A DNA stretch of 32,785 nucleotides from assembly GCA_044220725.1 (NCBI GenBank), contig JBGAQN010000017.1, forward strand, positions 1-32,785, read 5' to 3'. This DNA is from Phosphoribacter sp044220725. Its GTDB lineage: Bacteria; Actinomycetota; Actinomycetes; Actinomycetales; Dermatophilaceae. Under the pieces are notes generated by a model, which had not been told where the DNA came from, did no database searches, and saw only the letters and a list, made by a program, of their open reading frames with translations. Both the position numbers and the translations under genes were made by a program. Positions 7,407-15,241 of the stretch are shown here, piece by piece (position 1 is the stretch's first letter; each line of letters begins with the position of its first letter).

Positions 7407-8824
7407 CACTTCGGCACGGTCGCCCCGTATGCCGTCCCGCCCACCTCCTGCTCGCCGCGGCCCTCACCGCGACGACCTTCGCCGTCAGTGCGTGTTCGGC
7501 GTCGGACCCAGGGATGCACGTCATCGGCACCGTCGAGGACTCGATCACCGTGGTCGTGGTCCCCGCGATTGCCATGCCCGCCGTCGACCTCAACGCGGGT
7601 TTCCCGGCAGCTCCGCCGGCCGGTGTTTCAGCCGGTGCTCGTGGGGGTGCCATCGAGACACCCACCACTGGTAGTCAAGCGAAGGCTATGTCACCAGTGC
7701 TCAGCCTCACGGGGCTCGGGGGGGTGTGGCGGGTCGAGACGGCCGCAGTCCGTGAAGGCGCGCGGGTCACCGCCGGGCAGACGATCGCGACGTTGGACGA
7801 CGGCATACTGACGGCTCAGGTGCGCGCGGCGGAGGCTGGCGCGGCGACGGCGGCAGCCACAGTGCCCGTCCTCAGCGACCGGATCGCCGAGGTCGACGAC
7901 AAGTATCGCGAGCTCACCGACAAGCGCAACAAGCTCACCGATGCCTTGGCGACGATCTCCTCGACACAGTCCACCTTGACCGCCAACCGGGCCGGGCTCG
8001 TCGCGAATCGGGCTACGCTGCAATCCAATCGGGCAGGGTTGGTCACCACGCGGGCGGGTCTGTTGGCCACCCAATCCCGCCTGCGCGCACTGCTGGAGAC
8101 GCTGCCCACCGATCCGAGCGTGCCGCCGCCACCGGGCACTCCCACCCGGGCCGAGGTGACCGCCCAACTGGCCGCGATCGCGTCTGGCAACGCGTCGGCG
8201 GACGCCGGGCTGGCCAAGATCGACGCGGGCCTGGCGACGATGGACACCGGGTTGGCCAAGATCGACGCGGGCCTGGCCCAACTGAAGACCAAGGCGACCG
8301 ATGTCCGCACCGGCCTGTCAAGCATCGCCACGGGGCGGTCCGCGCTCGCCGATGCCAGGGGGCTCTTGGTGGCCACCCAAGCGATCGCGCGGATCGCGGT
8401 CGACACGGCAGCGGTGGGCGTGACTCTGGCCAGACAGCAACAGTCGCTCGCGACGGTCACCGCCCCGGTGGCCGGCGTTGTCGTCGCCATCGCCGCTGCC
8501 GGTGACCTGCTTGCCCCGGGGGCACTGCTCGCCACCATTCGGCCCGTCGGGCCAGCGACCGTCCGGGCCTGGCTCGCTCCCGACCAGGTGTCGCGGGTCT
8601 GTCTGGCCGAGCCGGCGGGGATCCGCGGCGACTGGATGGCCCCCGACGCGGCCGCGCTCCAGGCCAGCATTTCCGCCATCGGGGACCGGGCCGACTACCC
8701 CCCGAGCTTCACCGTCACCGACGAGGTGCACCTCACCCGAGCGGTGCCCGTCGACATCACGACGGCGCATGACCCACTCCCGGCCGGCGTGCCCGTGCAG
8801 GTGACCCTGCTCGGCTGCCGCTAG
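7403..8824 (+). CDS. HlyD-like adaptor lipoprotein with long helical hairpin
   Basis: A 473-residue exported protein. A signal peptide ends in a lipobox, AVSAC, with Cys31 as the likely lipid-bearing residue. A lipoyl-like half motif (VREGARVTAGQTIATLDDG) follows at about 112-132. About 230 residues are then predicted to form a long alpha-helical hairpin with repeated GL-x-x-x-RA-x-L units, and the second lipoyl half comes after it (LATVTAPVAGVVVAIAAAGD). The C-terminal beta part ends at LLGCR. HlyD-type adaptors bridge a transporter and the outer envelope; in a monoderm this would project from the membrane into the wall. It overlaps tetR by 4 bases and precedes a second, shorter adaptor. Confidence 0.85.
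   Translation: MTLRHGRPVCRPAHLLLAAALTATTFAVSACSASDPGMHVIGTVEDSITVVVVPAIAMPAVDLNAGFPAAPPAGVSAGARGGAIETPTTGSQAKAMSPVLSLTGLGGVWRVETAAVREGARVTAGQTIATLDDGILTAQVRAAEAGAATAAATVPVLSDRIAEVDDKYRELTDKRNKLTDALATISSTQSTLTANRAGLVANRATLQSNRAGLVTTRAGLLATQSRLRALLETLPTDPSVPPPPGTPTRAEVTAQLAAIASGNASADAGLAKIDAGLATMDTGLAKIDAGLAQLKTKATDVRTGLSSIATGRSALADARGLLVATQAIARIAVDTAAVGVTLARQQQSLATVTAPVAGVVVAIAAAGDLLAPGALLATIRPVGPATVRAWLAPDQVSRVCLAEPAGIRGDWMAPDAAALQASISAIGDRADYPPSFTVTDEVHLTRAVPVDITTAHDPLPAGVPVQVTLLGCR
8211..8277 (+). repeat. 25-base direct repeat inside the adaptor hairpin
   Basis: The same 25 bases occur at 8211-8235 and 8253-8277, a 42-base (14-codon) period that repeats the residues LAKIDAGLA. It shows that the coiled hairpin has grown recently by in-frame duplication. 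Confidence 0.85.
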
Positions 8825-8878
8825 CCCCTCGACCCCCCCATCCGCCGCACAACCGACCGTGGAACCAAGGTGACCCGA

Positions 8879-9667
8879 ATGGCAGGAACCGCCCACCGCA
8901 AGCGCCCGCCGGCCCCCGTGATCGTCCTGGTGCTCGCGCTGCTGGCGACCGGTGGCTGGTGGTGGTGGCACACCGCGCACCCGGCTGCCGAGGCGAGCTC
9001 CACCGCGTTGAGCGGGCAGGTCGAGGCCCGGCAATACGACATCGCTTCGGCGATCGCCGGCCGGGTGACGACGGTGTCCGTGGCCGAGGGCGACCAGGTG
9101 AAGGCCGGCGCCCCGATCATCGCGCTGGACACTGCGGCGCTGCAGCTGCAGGTCACCCAGGCCGAACAGGGCGTCCTGGCGGCTCAAGCCGCCGTGACCA
9201 ACGCCAAGGACGACGGCACCAAGGCCGACGTCGCGGCTGCCGAAGCGCGGGTGGAGCAGGCCAACGCCGCCGTGGCCCTGGCCAAGGTCCAGCTGGGCTA
9301 CGCCACGGTGACCGCCCCGCGCGACGGGCGGGTGGTCTCGGTCATCACCAACGTCGGACAGAACGCTGCACCCGGGCGCATCCTCGCCTCCATCGTTGAC
9401 CTGCGGGATCTGTTCGTGCGGGTCTATGTCCCCGAGACCCGGATCGGGACGGTGTCGGTCGGCCAGTCGGTGACCGTGACCTCCGATTCCGCCGGAAGCC
9501 CGGTCCAGGGCACGGTCACCTTCGTCTCGGCCCAGGCCGAGTTCACCCCCAACACTGTGCAGACCGCCGAGCAGCGCGCCAAACTCGTCTACGAGGTTCG
9601 GGTCGCCATCTCCGACCCGTCCGGCACGCTCAAGCCCGGTATGCCGGTCGACGTCACCCTCCGCTGA
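8879..9667 (+). CDS. HlyD-family membrane fusion protein (YbhG-like)
   Basis: A 262-residue adaptor with an N-terminal membrane anchor (VIVLVLALLATGGWWWW), a first lipoyl half (GRVTTVSVAEGDQVKAGAPI), a short helical hairpin of about 70 residues, a second lipoyl half (LGYATVTAPRDGRVVSVI) and a beta-barrel part ending in KPGMPVDVTLR, the usual end of HlyD_D23-type proteins. Its size and context match YbhG of the YbhGFSR exporter. ATG 8879 is chosen because AAGGTGA ends 5 bases before it; a GTG at 8870 is the alternative. One base separates its stop from the next ATG. It should link the ABC permeases to the cell surface and assist drug or ion export. Confidence 0.88.
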   Translation: MAGTAHRKRPPAPVIVLVLALLATGGWWWWHTAHPAAEASSTALSGQVEARQYDIASAIAGRVTTVSVAEGDQVKAGAPIIALDTAALQLQVTQAEQGVLAAQAAVTNAKDDGTKADVAAAEARVEQANAAVALAKVQLGYATVTAPRDGRVVSVITNVGQNAAPGRILASIVDLRDLFVRVYVPETRIGTVSVGQSVTVTSDSAGSPVQGTVTFVSAQAEFTPNTVQTAEQRAKLVYEVRVAISDPSGTLKPGMPVDVTLR

Positions 9668-9668
9668 C

Positions 9669-10715
9669 ATGGCCTTCTCCGCCCCAACGTCTGCCGACGA
9701 CGTACCACAGCCGCCGCGAACTGGCCCCCCGGAAGCCGCGCGGGACCGACCGACCCACCCTGGCGAGCTCGCCCAGCCGACCAACGTCACCCAGTCGGCG
9801 ATCGCCGCGCGTGGGCTGACCCGGCGGTTCGGCGAGGTCTTGGCGGTCGATGCCGTGGACCTCACGGTGGCCCAGGGCGCCGTCTTCGGCCTGCTCGGGC
9901 CGGACGGCGCTGGGAAGTCCACGCTGATCCGGATGCTCGCCACGGTGCTGCTTCCTGATGCCGGCGAGGCGATGGTCCTGGGACACTCGACCACAGCGGA
10001 ACCGGCCGCGGTGACCGGCCGGATCGGCTATATGTCGCAACGTTTTTCGATGTATCCGGACCTGTCGGTGGCCGAGAACCTCGACTTCTTCGCCACCGTC
10101 CGCGGGGTTCCCAAGCAAGCCCGCCGCGAGCGGGCGGCCACGCTGCTGGAGGGGATGGGGCTGGCCGAGTTCCGCGCTCGCCAGGCGCGCCATCTGTCCG
10201 GCGGCATGAAGCAGAAGCTCATGCTGGCCACCACGCTGATGCACGAGCCCGAGCTGCTCCTGCTCGACGAGCCCACCACCGGCGTCGACCCGGTCTCGCG
10301 CCGGGAGTTCTGGCGGGTGCTCGCCGGGCTGCATCGTTCGGGGACGACGGTGGTTGTCGCGACGCCCTATATGGACGAGGCCGAACGGTGCTCCCACATC
10401 GCCTTCCTCGACGGTGGCCGGATCCGCCACCACGGCACCCCGCAGGAGATCAAGGCCCTCGTCCCCGGGACCCTCGTGGAGATCTACGACGTCGACCCCC
10501 GGGCAGCGCTCGGTCCGCTGGCGGGGCTGCCCGACGCCGGGTCGCCCCATGTCTTCGGCGACACCGTTCGCATCCTCTGGCACGGCCCACACGCGGCGGC
10601 GGAAGCCGCCCTGGGCGCGCACCTCGCGGCAGCCGGTATGCCGTCCGCCCGGGTGCGTCCGGCCCCCGTGGACATGGAGACGGCCTTCGCCGTCCTGGCC
10701 GAGGCCGGCCGATGA
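9669..10715 (+). CDS. ABC exporter ATPase 1 (YbhF N-half-like, altered H-loop)
   Basis: A 348-residue ATP-binding subunit. A 45-residue Pro-rich N-terminal extension precedes the ABC domain. Visible motifs are Walker A GPDGAGKST (77-85, Asp where Asn is usual), Q-loop Gln124, a canonical signature LSGGM (176-180), Walker B LLLLDE (196-201) with its catalytic Glu, and a D-loop. The switch histidine is replaced by Pro233 (ATPYMDEAE instead of T-H-YMDEAE). E. coli YbhF joins two unlike ABC halves in one chain; here they are separate genes, this being the first half. With ATPase 2 it should form a heterodimer having one normal and one degenerate ATP site. Overlaps permease 1 by ATGA. Confidence 0.9.
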   Translation: MAFSAPTSADDVPQPPRTGPPEAARDRPTHPGELAQPTNVTQSAIAARGLTRRFGEVLAVDAVDLTVAQGAVFGLLGPDGAGKSTLIRMLATVLLPDAGEAMVLGHSTTAEPAAVTGRIGYMSQRFSMYPDLSVAENLDFFATVRGVPKQARRERAATLLEGMGLAEFRARQARHLSGGMKQKLMLATTLMHEPELLLLDEPTTGVDPVSRREFWRVLAGLHRSGTTVVVATPYMDEAERCSHIAFLDGGRIRHHGTPQEIKALVPGTLVEIYDVDPRAALGPLAGLPDAGSPHVFGDTVRILWHGPHAAAEAALGAHLAAAGMPSARVRPAPVDMETAFAVLAEAGR

Positions 10716-11851
10716 GTGGGGCAGCCGGACGGATCGGCGCGGTGGTCCGAAAGGAGTTCATCCACGTCGGACGAGACCCCCGACTGCTCGCGGTTGTGCT
10801 GATCATGCCGATCGTCCAACTGCTGCTGTTCGCCTACGCGATCAGTTTCGATGTCCGCAACCTGCCCACCGTCGTCGTCGACCTGGACCGCACGCCCGAC
10901 AGTGCGGCATACCTGCGGGCCTATGAGGCGAGCGGGCTGTTCCAGGTGACCGCCCACGAGAACACGCTCGCCGCCGTCGACGAGTCGTTCGCCCGCAACG
11001 AGGCACGGGTCGCTGTCGTCGTGCCGGCCGGATTCGCCCGGTCGCTGGCCCGCGGCGAGGCAGCTCAGGTCGGGGTGTTCGTCGACGGCAGCGAACCCAA
11101 CTCAGCCAAGGTCGCGCAAACCTACAGTGCTGCCCTCAACCAGCTCTACGGGCGGACCCTGGCGGTCGCGTGGGCTTCGACGCAGGGGCTTGACCTGCGC
11201 CAAACCGGACTCGTGGAGCCCCGATTGCGCACGTGGTACAACCCCGATCGGGCCTCATCGATCTTCCTGATCCCCGGGCTCATGGTCGTCATCATCATGA
11301 TCGTCACCGCCCAACAGACGGCCGTGACGCTGGTGCGTGAGCGTGAGCAAGGCACGGCCGAACAGCTCATGGTCAGCCCCCTGCGCCGGATCGAGTTGAT
11401 GGTCGGCAAGCTCACGCCCTGGGTCATCATGGCGTTCCTCGATGTCGCCGTGATCGCCGCCGTCGGGGCCCTGCTGTTCGATGTGCCGATGCGCGGCGAC
11501 CTGCTGGCCCTCGGGGCCGGGGCGGTCCTGTTCGTCGCGTCATGCCTGGGGATCGGACTCATCGTCTCGGCCGTCGCCCCGTCCCTCGATACGGCCAATA
11601 TGGCCGCCTTCCTCGTCGCCTTCCTACCGGCCTTCCTGTTGTCCGGCTTTGCTTTTGCGCTCGACCAGGTGCCGGTCGTCATTGACTGGATCAGCCGGGT
11701 CTTCCCCGCCCGCTACATGGTGACGATCTCCCGGGGGGTGCTGCTCAAAGGCTCCGGTTTCGTCGAGCTGTGGCCTCAACTCGCGGCGCTCGCGGCATAC
11801 GCCATGGTGAGTCTCTTGCTCGCGGTGCGGCTGCACGGGAGGCGGACGTGA
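10712..11851 (+). CDS. ABC-2 type permease 1 (YbhS/YbhR-like)
   Basis: A 379-residue permease. It begins with a cytoplasmic helix (VRKEFIHVGRDPRLL) and the first membrane helix (LIMPIVQLLLFAYAISF), then an extracytoplasmic domain of about 150 residues. Five further helices occupy the C-terminal half, with VREREQGTAEQLMVSPLRRIELMVGK after the second one, the hallmark of ABC-2 drug exporters. The start is the ATG in the ATGA overlap with ATPase 1; the frame is open further upstream, but that part lies inside the ATPase gene. It pairs with permease 2, with which it shares the N-terminal pattern MPIVQL, indicating ancient duplication. Confidence 0.9.
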   Translation: MSGAAGRIGAVVRKEFIHVGRDPRLLAVVLIMPIVQLLLFAYAISFDVRNLPTVVVDLDRTPDSAAYLRAYEASGLFQVTAHENTLAAVDESFARNEARVAVVVPAGFARSLARGEAAQVGVFVDGSEPNSAKVAQTYSAALNQLYGRTLAVAWASTQGLDLRQTGLVEPRLRTWYNPDRASSIFLIPGLMVVIIMIVTAQQTAVTLVREREQGTAEQLMVSPLRRIELMVGKLTPWVIMAFLDVAVIAAVGALLFDVPMRGDLLALGAGAVLFVASCLGIGLIVSAVAPSLDTANMAAFLVAFLPAFLLSGFAFALDQVPVVIDWISRVFPARYMVTISRGVLLKGSGFVELWPQLAALAAYAMVSLLLAVRLHGRRT

Positions 11852-12969
11852 ACGGGGCCCGCATCCGGCTGCTGGTGTGGAAGGAGTTCCTCCAACTGCG
11901 CCGGGACCCCTTGTTGCTGCGCCTGCTGTTCCTCATGCCGATCGTCCAACTCGTCGGGTTCGGCTACGTCGTGTCGGTCGATGTCCGTAACGTGCCGACG
12001 GCCGTCGTCGACCTCGACCGGACCACGGTGTCGCGGCAGTTGGAGGCGTCCTTCACCGGATCGGGCTACTTCGCAGTCGTGGTGCGACCCACGTCGGAGG
12101 CCGAGCTGACGCCGTTGCTCGACTCGGGCGCGGCGAAGGTCGCCTTGGTTATCCCGCAAGGGACGGCCGATCTGCTTGCGCGCGGGCAGACCGCGCCCGT
12201 CGGGATCGTCGTCGACGGATCCGACTCGCAGATTGCCACCGTCGGCAGCGGGTATGCCGCGCAGGCGATTTCGCGCTTCAACGCGAGCCGAGCGGCGGCC
12301 CTGGCCGGCTCCGTGCCGGCGCCCGGGATCGACGCGCGCACGCAGGTGCTCTTCAACCCGACGCTCGATCCGATCAACACGATGATCCCCGGTCTGGTCG
12401 CGGCGATCCTCATGATCTCGCTCATGGCGATCATGTCCCAGGCCGTGGTCCGGGAGCGCGAGTCGGGGACGTTGGAGCAGATGTTCGTCACGCCGATCCG
12501 CCCGTCGGAGTATCTCGTCGGCAAGGTGCTGCCCTACGCGCTGCTGGCCACCGGCCAGCTGAGCATCGTGGCCCTGGTCGGGATGCTCTGGTTCAAAGTG
12601 CCGTTCAACGGCTCGCTCTGGGTCGTGGTCGTCGGGCTGGCGCTCTTCCTACTCATCTCGGTGGGGTTGGGTCTGCTCGTGTCACTCATCTCGCGGACTC
12701 GGCAGCAGGCCCAGCAGGCGTTGGTCTTCATCATGATCCCGACCATGGTGCTCTCGGGCTTCATCTTCCCCATCGAGTCGATGCCGGACGCGATCCAACC
12801 CCTGACGTATGCCGTGCCGCTTCGCTATGCCCTCACTGTCCTGCGCGGGTCATTTGTCAAGGGCAGCGACTTCGGGGCGTTGGCCCAACCGCTGTGGATC
12901 ATGGCCGGATTCGCCGTCGTCATCTTCGGGGCCGCCATCGTCGCCACCCGGCGTCGCATCGCCGAGTGA
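11848..12969 (+). CDS. ABC-2 type permease 2 (YbhR/YbhS-like)
   Basis: A 373-residue permease with the same design as its neighbour: a KEFLQLRRDPLLLRLLFLMPIVQL entry helix, an extracytoplasmic domain (residues about 45-180), five C-terminal helices and VRERESGTLEQMFVTPIRPSEYLVGK. The start is GTG 11848 within a GTGA overlap with permease 1; in-frame codons upstream lie in permease 1. Together the two permeases should form the transmembrane path of a heterodimeric exporter driven by the two ATPases of this operon. Confidence 0.9.
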   Translation: MNGARIRLLVWKEFLQLRRDPLLLRLLFLMPIVQLVGFGYVVSVDVRNVPTAVVDLDRTTVSRQLEASFTGSGYFAVVVRPTSEAELTPLLDSGAAKVALVIPQGTADLLARGQTAPVGIVVDGSDSQIATVGSGYAAQAISRFNASRAAALAGSVPAPGIDARTQVLFNPTLDPINTMIPGLVAAILMISLMAIMSQAVVRERESGTLEQMFVTPIRPSEYLVGKVLPYALLATGQLSIVALVGMLWFKVPFNGSLWVVVVGLALFLLISVGLGLLVSLISRTRQQAQQALVFIMIPTMVLSGFIFPIESMPDAIQPLTYAVPLRYALTVLRGSFVKGSDFGALAQPLWIMAGFAVVIFGAAIVATRRRIAE

Positions 12970-12981
12970 GGGAGAGGTGAG

Positions 12982-13992
12982 ATGAGCCGCGAGAGCCAGC
13001 CGACCGGCATACCCCTGGATCCTGCTGCCGCGATTTCGGTGCGGGGTCTGACCAAGACGTTCGGCGACTTCACCGCGGTCGACGGGATCGACCTGGACGT
13101 GCCGCGGGGGCAAATCTTCGGCTTCCTCGGCCCGAACGGCTCGGGGAAGACGACAACGATCCGCATCCTCACGGGGTCGTCCGCGCCGCGCAGCGGTTCG
13201 GCGTTCGTGCTGGGTGAGGACGTCGTCGCGCACCCCGATCGGGTCCGGCCGCGGATCGGCTACATGTCGCAGAAGTTCGCGCTGTTCGAGGACCTCACCG
13301 TCGATGAGAACCTGCGCTTCTATGCGGGGGTCTATGCGTTGGACCCGGCGGTGTTCGCGCAACGGCGGCGCTACATCCTGGAGATGGCCGACCTGGCCGG
13401 GCGTGAGGGTGAGCTGACTCGCAACCTGTCGGTCGGGTGGCGACAGCGGTTGGCCCTCGGGGCGGCGACCATTCACGAGCCCGACCTCTTGTTCCTCGAC
13501 GAACCCACCTCGGGCGTGGATCCCGTTGCCCGACGGCAGTTCTGGGACCTGCTCTATGAGCTGGCGGGGCGCGGGGTGACCCTGTTCGTCACGACGCACT
13601 ACATGGAGGAGGCCAGCCACTGTCATCGGCTCGCCTTCATCTATCGCGGGCGGATCGTCGCCGAGGGCAGTCCGCACGAGATCCGCTCCAATCTGTCGAC
13701 CCAACGGGTCTACGACGTCACCGCTGCGAATGCCGACCTCGCGCTGAGCTGGCTGGAGAGCGCCGACGGGATCGCCGAGGCCTATCTGTCCGGCGCCGCT
13801 CTGCACGCGGTGGTGGATCGTCGGGTGGATGCGGGGGCCCAGGCGTTGCAGTCGCGGCTTGCTGCAGCAGGATTTGCGGATGCGCGGGTCGAGGCCGTCG
13901 AGCCGACCATCGAGGACGTCTTCGTCAACCTCGTGTCGCAGGAGCGGGCCAACGCGAGTCAAACATCGGACGAGGCGGTCGGCCGGGAATGA
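12982..13992 (+). CDS. ABC exporter ATPase 2 (YbhF C-half-like, altered signature)
   Basis: A 336-residue ATP-binding subunit, last gene of the operon. Motifs: Walker A GPNGSGKTT (50-58), Q-loop Gln97, a non-canonical signature LSVGW (149-153, Val where Gly is usual), Walker B LLFLDE (169-174) and an intact switch His206 (TTHYMEEA). The LSxGW-R-QRLALG pattern is that of the second ABC half of YbhF-type proteins. Its Walker and His side should join the normal LSGGM signature of ATPase 1 to form the active site, while its own weak signature faces the His-less site of ATPase 1. ATG follows GAGAGGTGAG. The gene ends 15 bases from a convergent MFS gene, with no obvious terminator between. Confidence 0.9.
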   Translation: MSRESQPTGIPLDPAAAISVRGLTKTFGDFTAVDGIDLDVPRGQIFGFLGPNGSGKTTTIRILTGSSAPRSGSAFVLGEDVVAHPDRVRPRIGYMSQKFALFEDLTVDENLRFYAGVYALDPAVFAQRRRYILEMADLAGREGELTRNLSVGWRQRLALGAATIHEPDLLFLDEPTSGVDPVARRQFWDLLYELAGRGVTLFVTTHYMEEASHCHRLAFIYRGRIVAEGSPHEIRSNLSTQRVYDVTAANADLALSWLESADGIAEAYLSGAALHAVVDRRVDAGAQALQSRLAAAGFADARVEAVEPTIEDVFVNLVSQERANASQTSDEAVGRE

Positions 13993-14007
13993 TCGGCCGC
14001 AGTGTGT

Positions 14008-15234
14008 TCACGACGGCAAGGTGCGGCGCGGCGGCTGCAGGCGGCAGAGCACGGCCCCGACGAGAAGCAACCCGGCCGAGACGCCCAAACCGAGCTGGTG
14101 ACCGCCGGTGCGGTCGGCCAGCGCCCCGGTGAGCCACGGGCCGACCACCTGGCCGAGCGCGAAGACCGTCGTGAGCATCCCCAGCGCCGCGGTCGTGTCG
14201 TCCGGGTCGACCGCGTCGCGCCCGGCGGCAGTGACGGCGCCGACCAAGGACAGGAAGCACAGCCCGAACAGTCCGCCCGACACGAAGAGTGCGGGGGTGG
14301 CCGAGGTTGCGGCCGGTATGCCGGTCGCCACCGCGAGCAGCACGAAGAGGACGGCCGCTGCCGAGCCTCCTCGGGCCTTCCGCAGCAGTCGCGCCCAGAC
14401 CTGGCCACTGACCGCGCCCGCGACCCCGAGCAGGACCCAGAAGACAGCAATCTCCTTGGGAGACAACCCGACCTGGGTGAGCAGGGCGATGATGAAGGTC
14501 ATGTAGCCGATGTAGCCAGCACCGAACAGCAGGTAGCCACTGGCCAGCCGGCTCAGGCCCGAGACCCAGGAGCGCCGGGACCCGGGGGCGGCCCGGGGAG
14601 CCGTGGGGGCGGCATACGCAGCGATCGTGGCGGCGGCGGTCCCGGCGGCGGCGAGGATGGCCAGGACCAGCCAACCGGTCGGCCAGCCTGCCGGGCCGAG
14701 TCGGTCCAGAACCGCCGGGACGAGCAGTCCAGACGCGACGATGCCGACGCCGCCGCCCGCGAAGTAGGTCCCGATGAGCACGGCCGACCGATGGGCCGAA
14801 TGCCGCCGACTGATCGTCGAGGTGATCGCGCCGCCGAGGACGAAGGCCCCCGCGCCGGCAACCCCAAGCACTGAACGGACGGCGAGCAGCACGTCGAGCG
14901 AACTCGTCGCCGCCGTGGCGGCCAGGGCCAGGACGGTGACGACCAGCGACCCGACGAAGGCGGCGCGTTGGCCGAGTTTGGCTGCAGCCCAAGCGGTCCC
15001 GAGGGCTCCGACAAGATAGCCGACGGCGTTGACGGTGTTCATCAGGCCGGCGGTCGTGAACGACCAGCCCAGTTCGGAGCGCATGGCGGGAAGGAGCAGG
15101 GCGTAGGCGAACCGAGAGCAGCCGAGCGCGACGAGGGGCGAGGCCGCAAGCCCGAGCACGATGAGCACGTCGCGCCGGAAGGAGAGTTCTGGGGTCGAAC
15201 TTGGGGCTGGGCCGGGCGGGGGAGACGTGGTCAT
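14008..15234 (-). CDS. MFS transporter (YbfB/YjiJ-like)
   Basis: A 408-residue membrane protein with about 12 hydrophobic helices. The N-terminal part (LGCSRFAYALLLPAMRSELG, then NTVNAVGYLVGAL) matches the YbfB/YjiJ family of major facilitator proteins, whose substrates are mostly unknown. A short Pro-rich cytoplasmic N-terminus precedes helix 1. Its ATG is 7 bases after the stop of the large helicase gene on the same strand, so the two may share a transcript, though a functional link is not apparent. The 3' end converges on the exporter operon. Confidence 0.85.
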   Translation of the reverse strand: MTTSPPPGPAPSSTPELSFRRDVLIVLGLAASPLVALGCSRFAYALLLPAMRSELGWSFTTAGLMNTVNAVGYLVGALGTAWAAAKLGQRAAFVGSLVVTVLALAATAATSSLDVLLAVRSVLGVAGAGAFVLGGAITSTISRRHSAHRSAVLIGTYFAGGGVGIVASGLLVPAVLDRLGPAGWPTGWLVLAILAAAGTAAATIAAYAAPTAPRAAPGSRRSWVSGLSRLASGYLLFGAGYIGYMTFIIALLTQVGLSPKEIAVFWVLLGVAGAVSGQVWARLLRKARGGSAAAVLFVLLAVATGIPAATSATPALFVSGGLFGLCFLSLVGAVTAAGRDAVDPDDTTAALGMLTTVFALGQVVGPWLTGALADRTGGHQLGLGVSAGLLLVGAVLCRLQPPRRTLPS

Positions 15235-15241
15235 CGGGTGC

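Noticed and set aside
8318..9994. 558-codon reverse-strand open frame across both adaptor genes
   Set aside because: His/Gly/Arg-rich composition and antisense position to three motif-bearing genes mark it as a shadow frame.
13993..14007. Terminator between the exporter operon and the MFS gene
   Set aside because: The 15-base gap holds no stem-loop.
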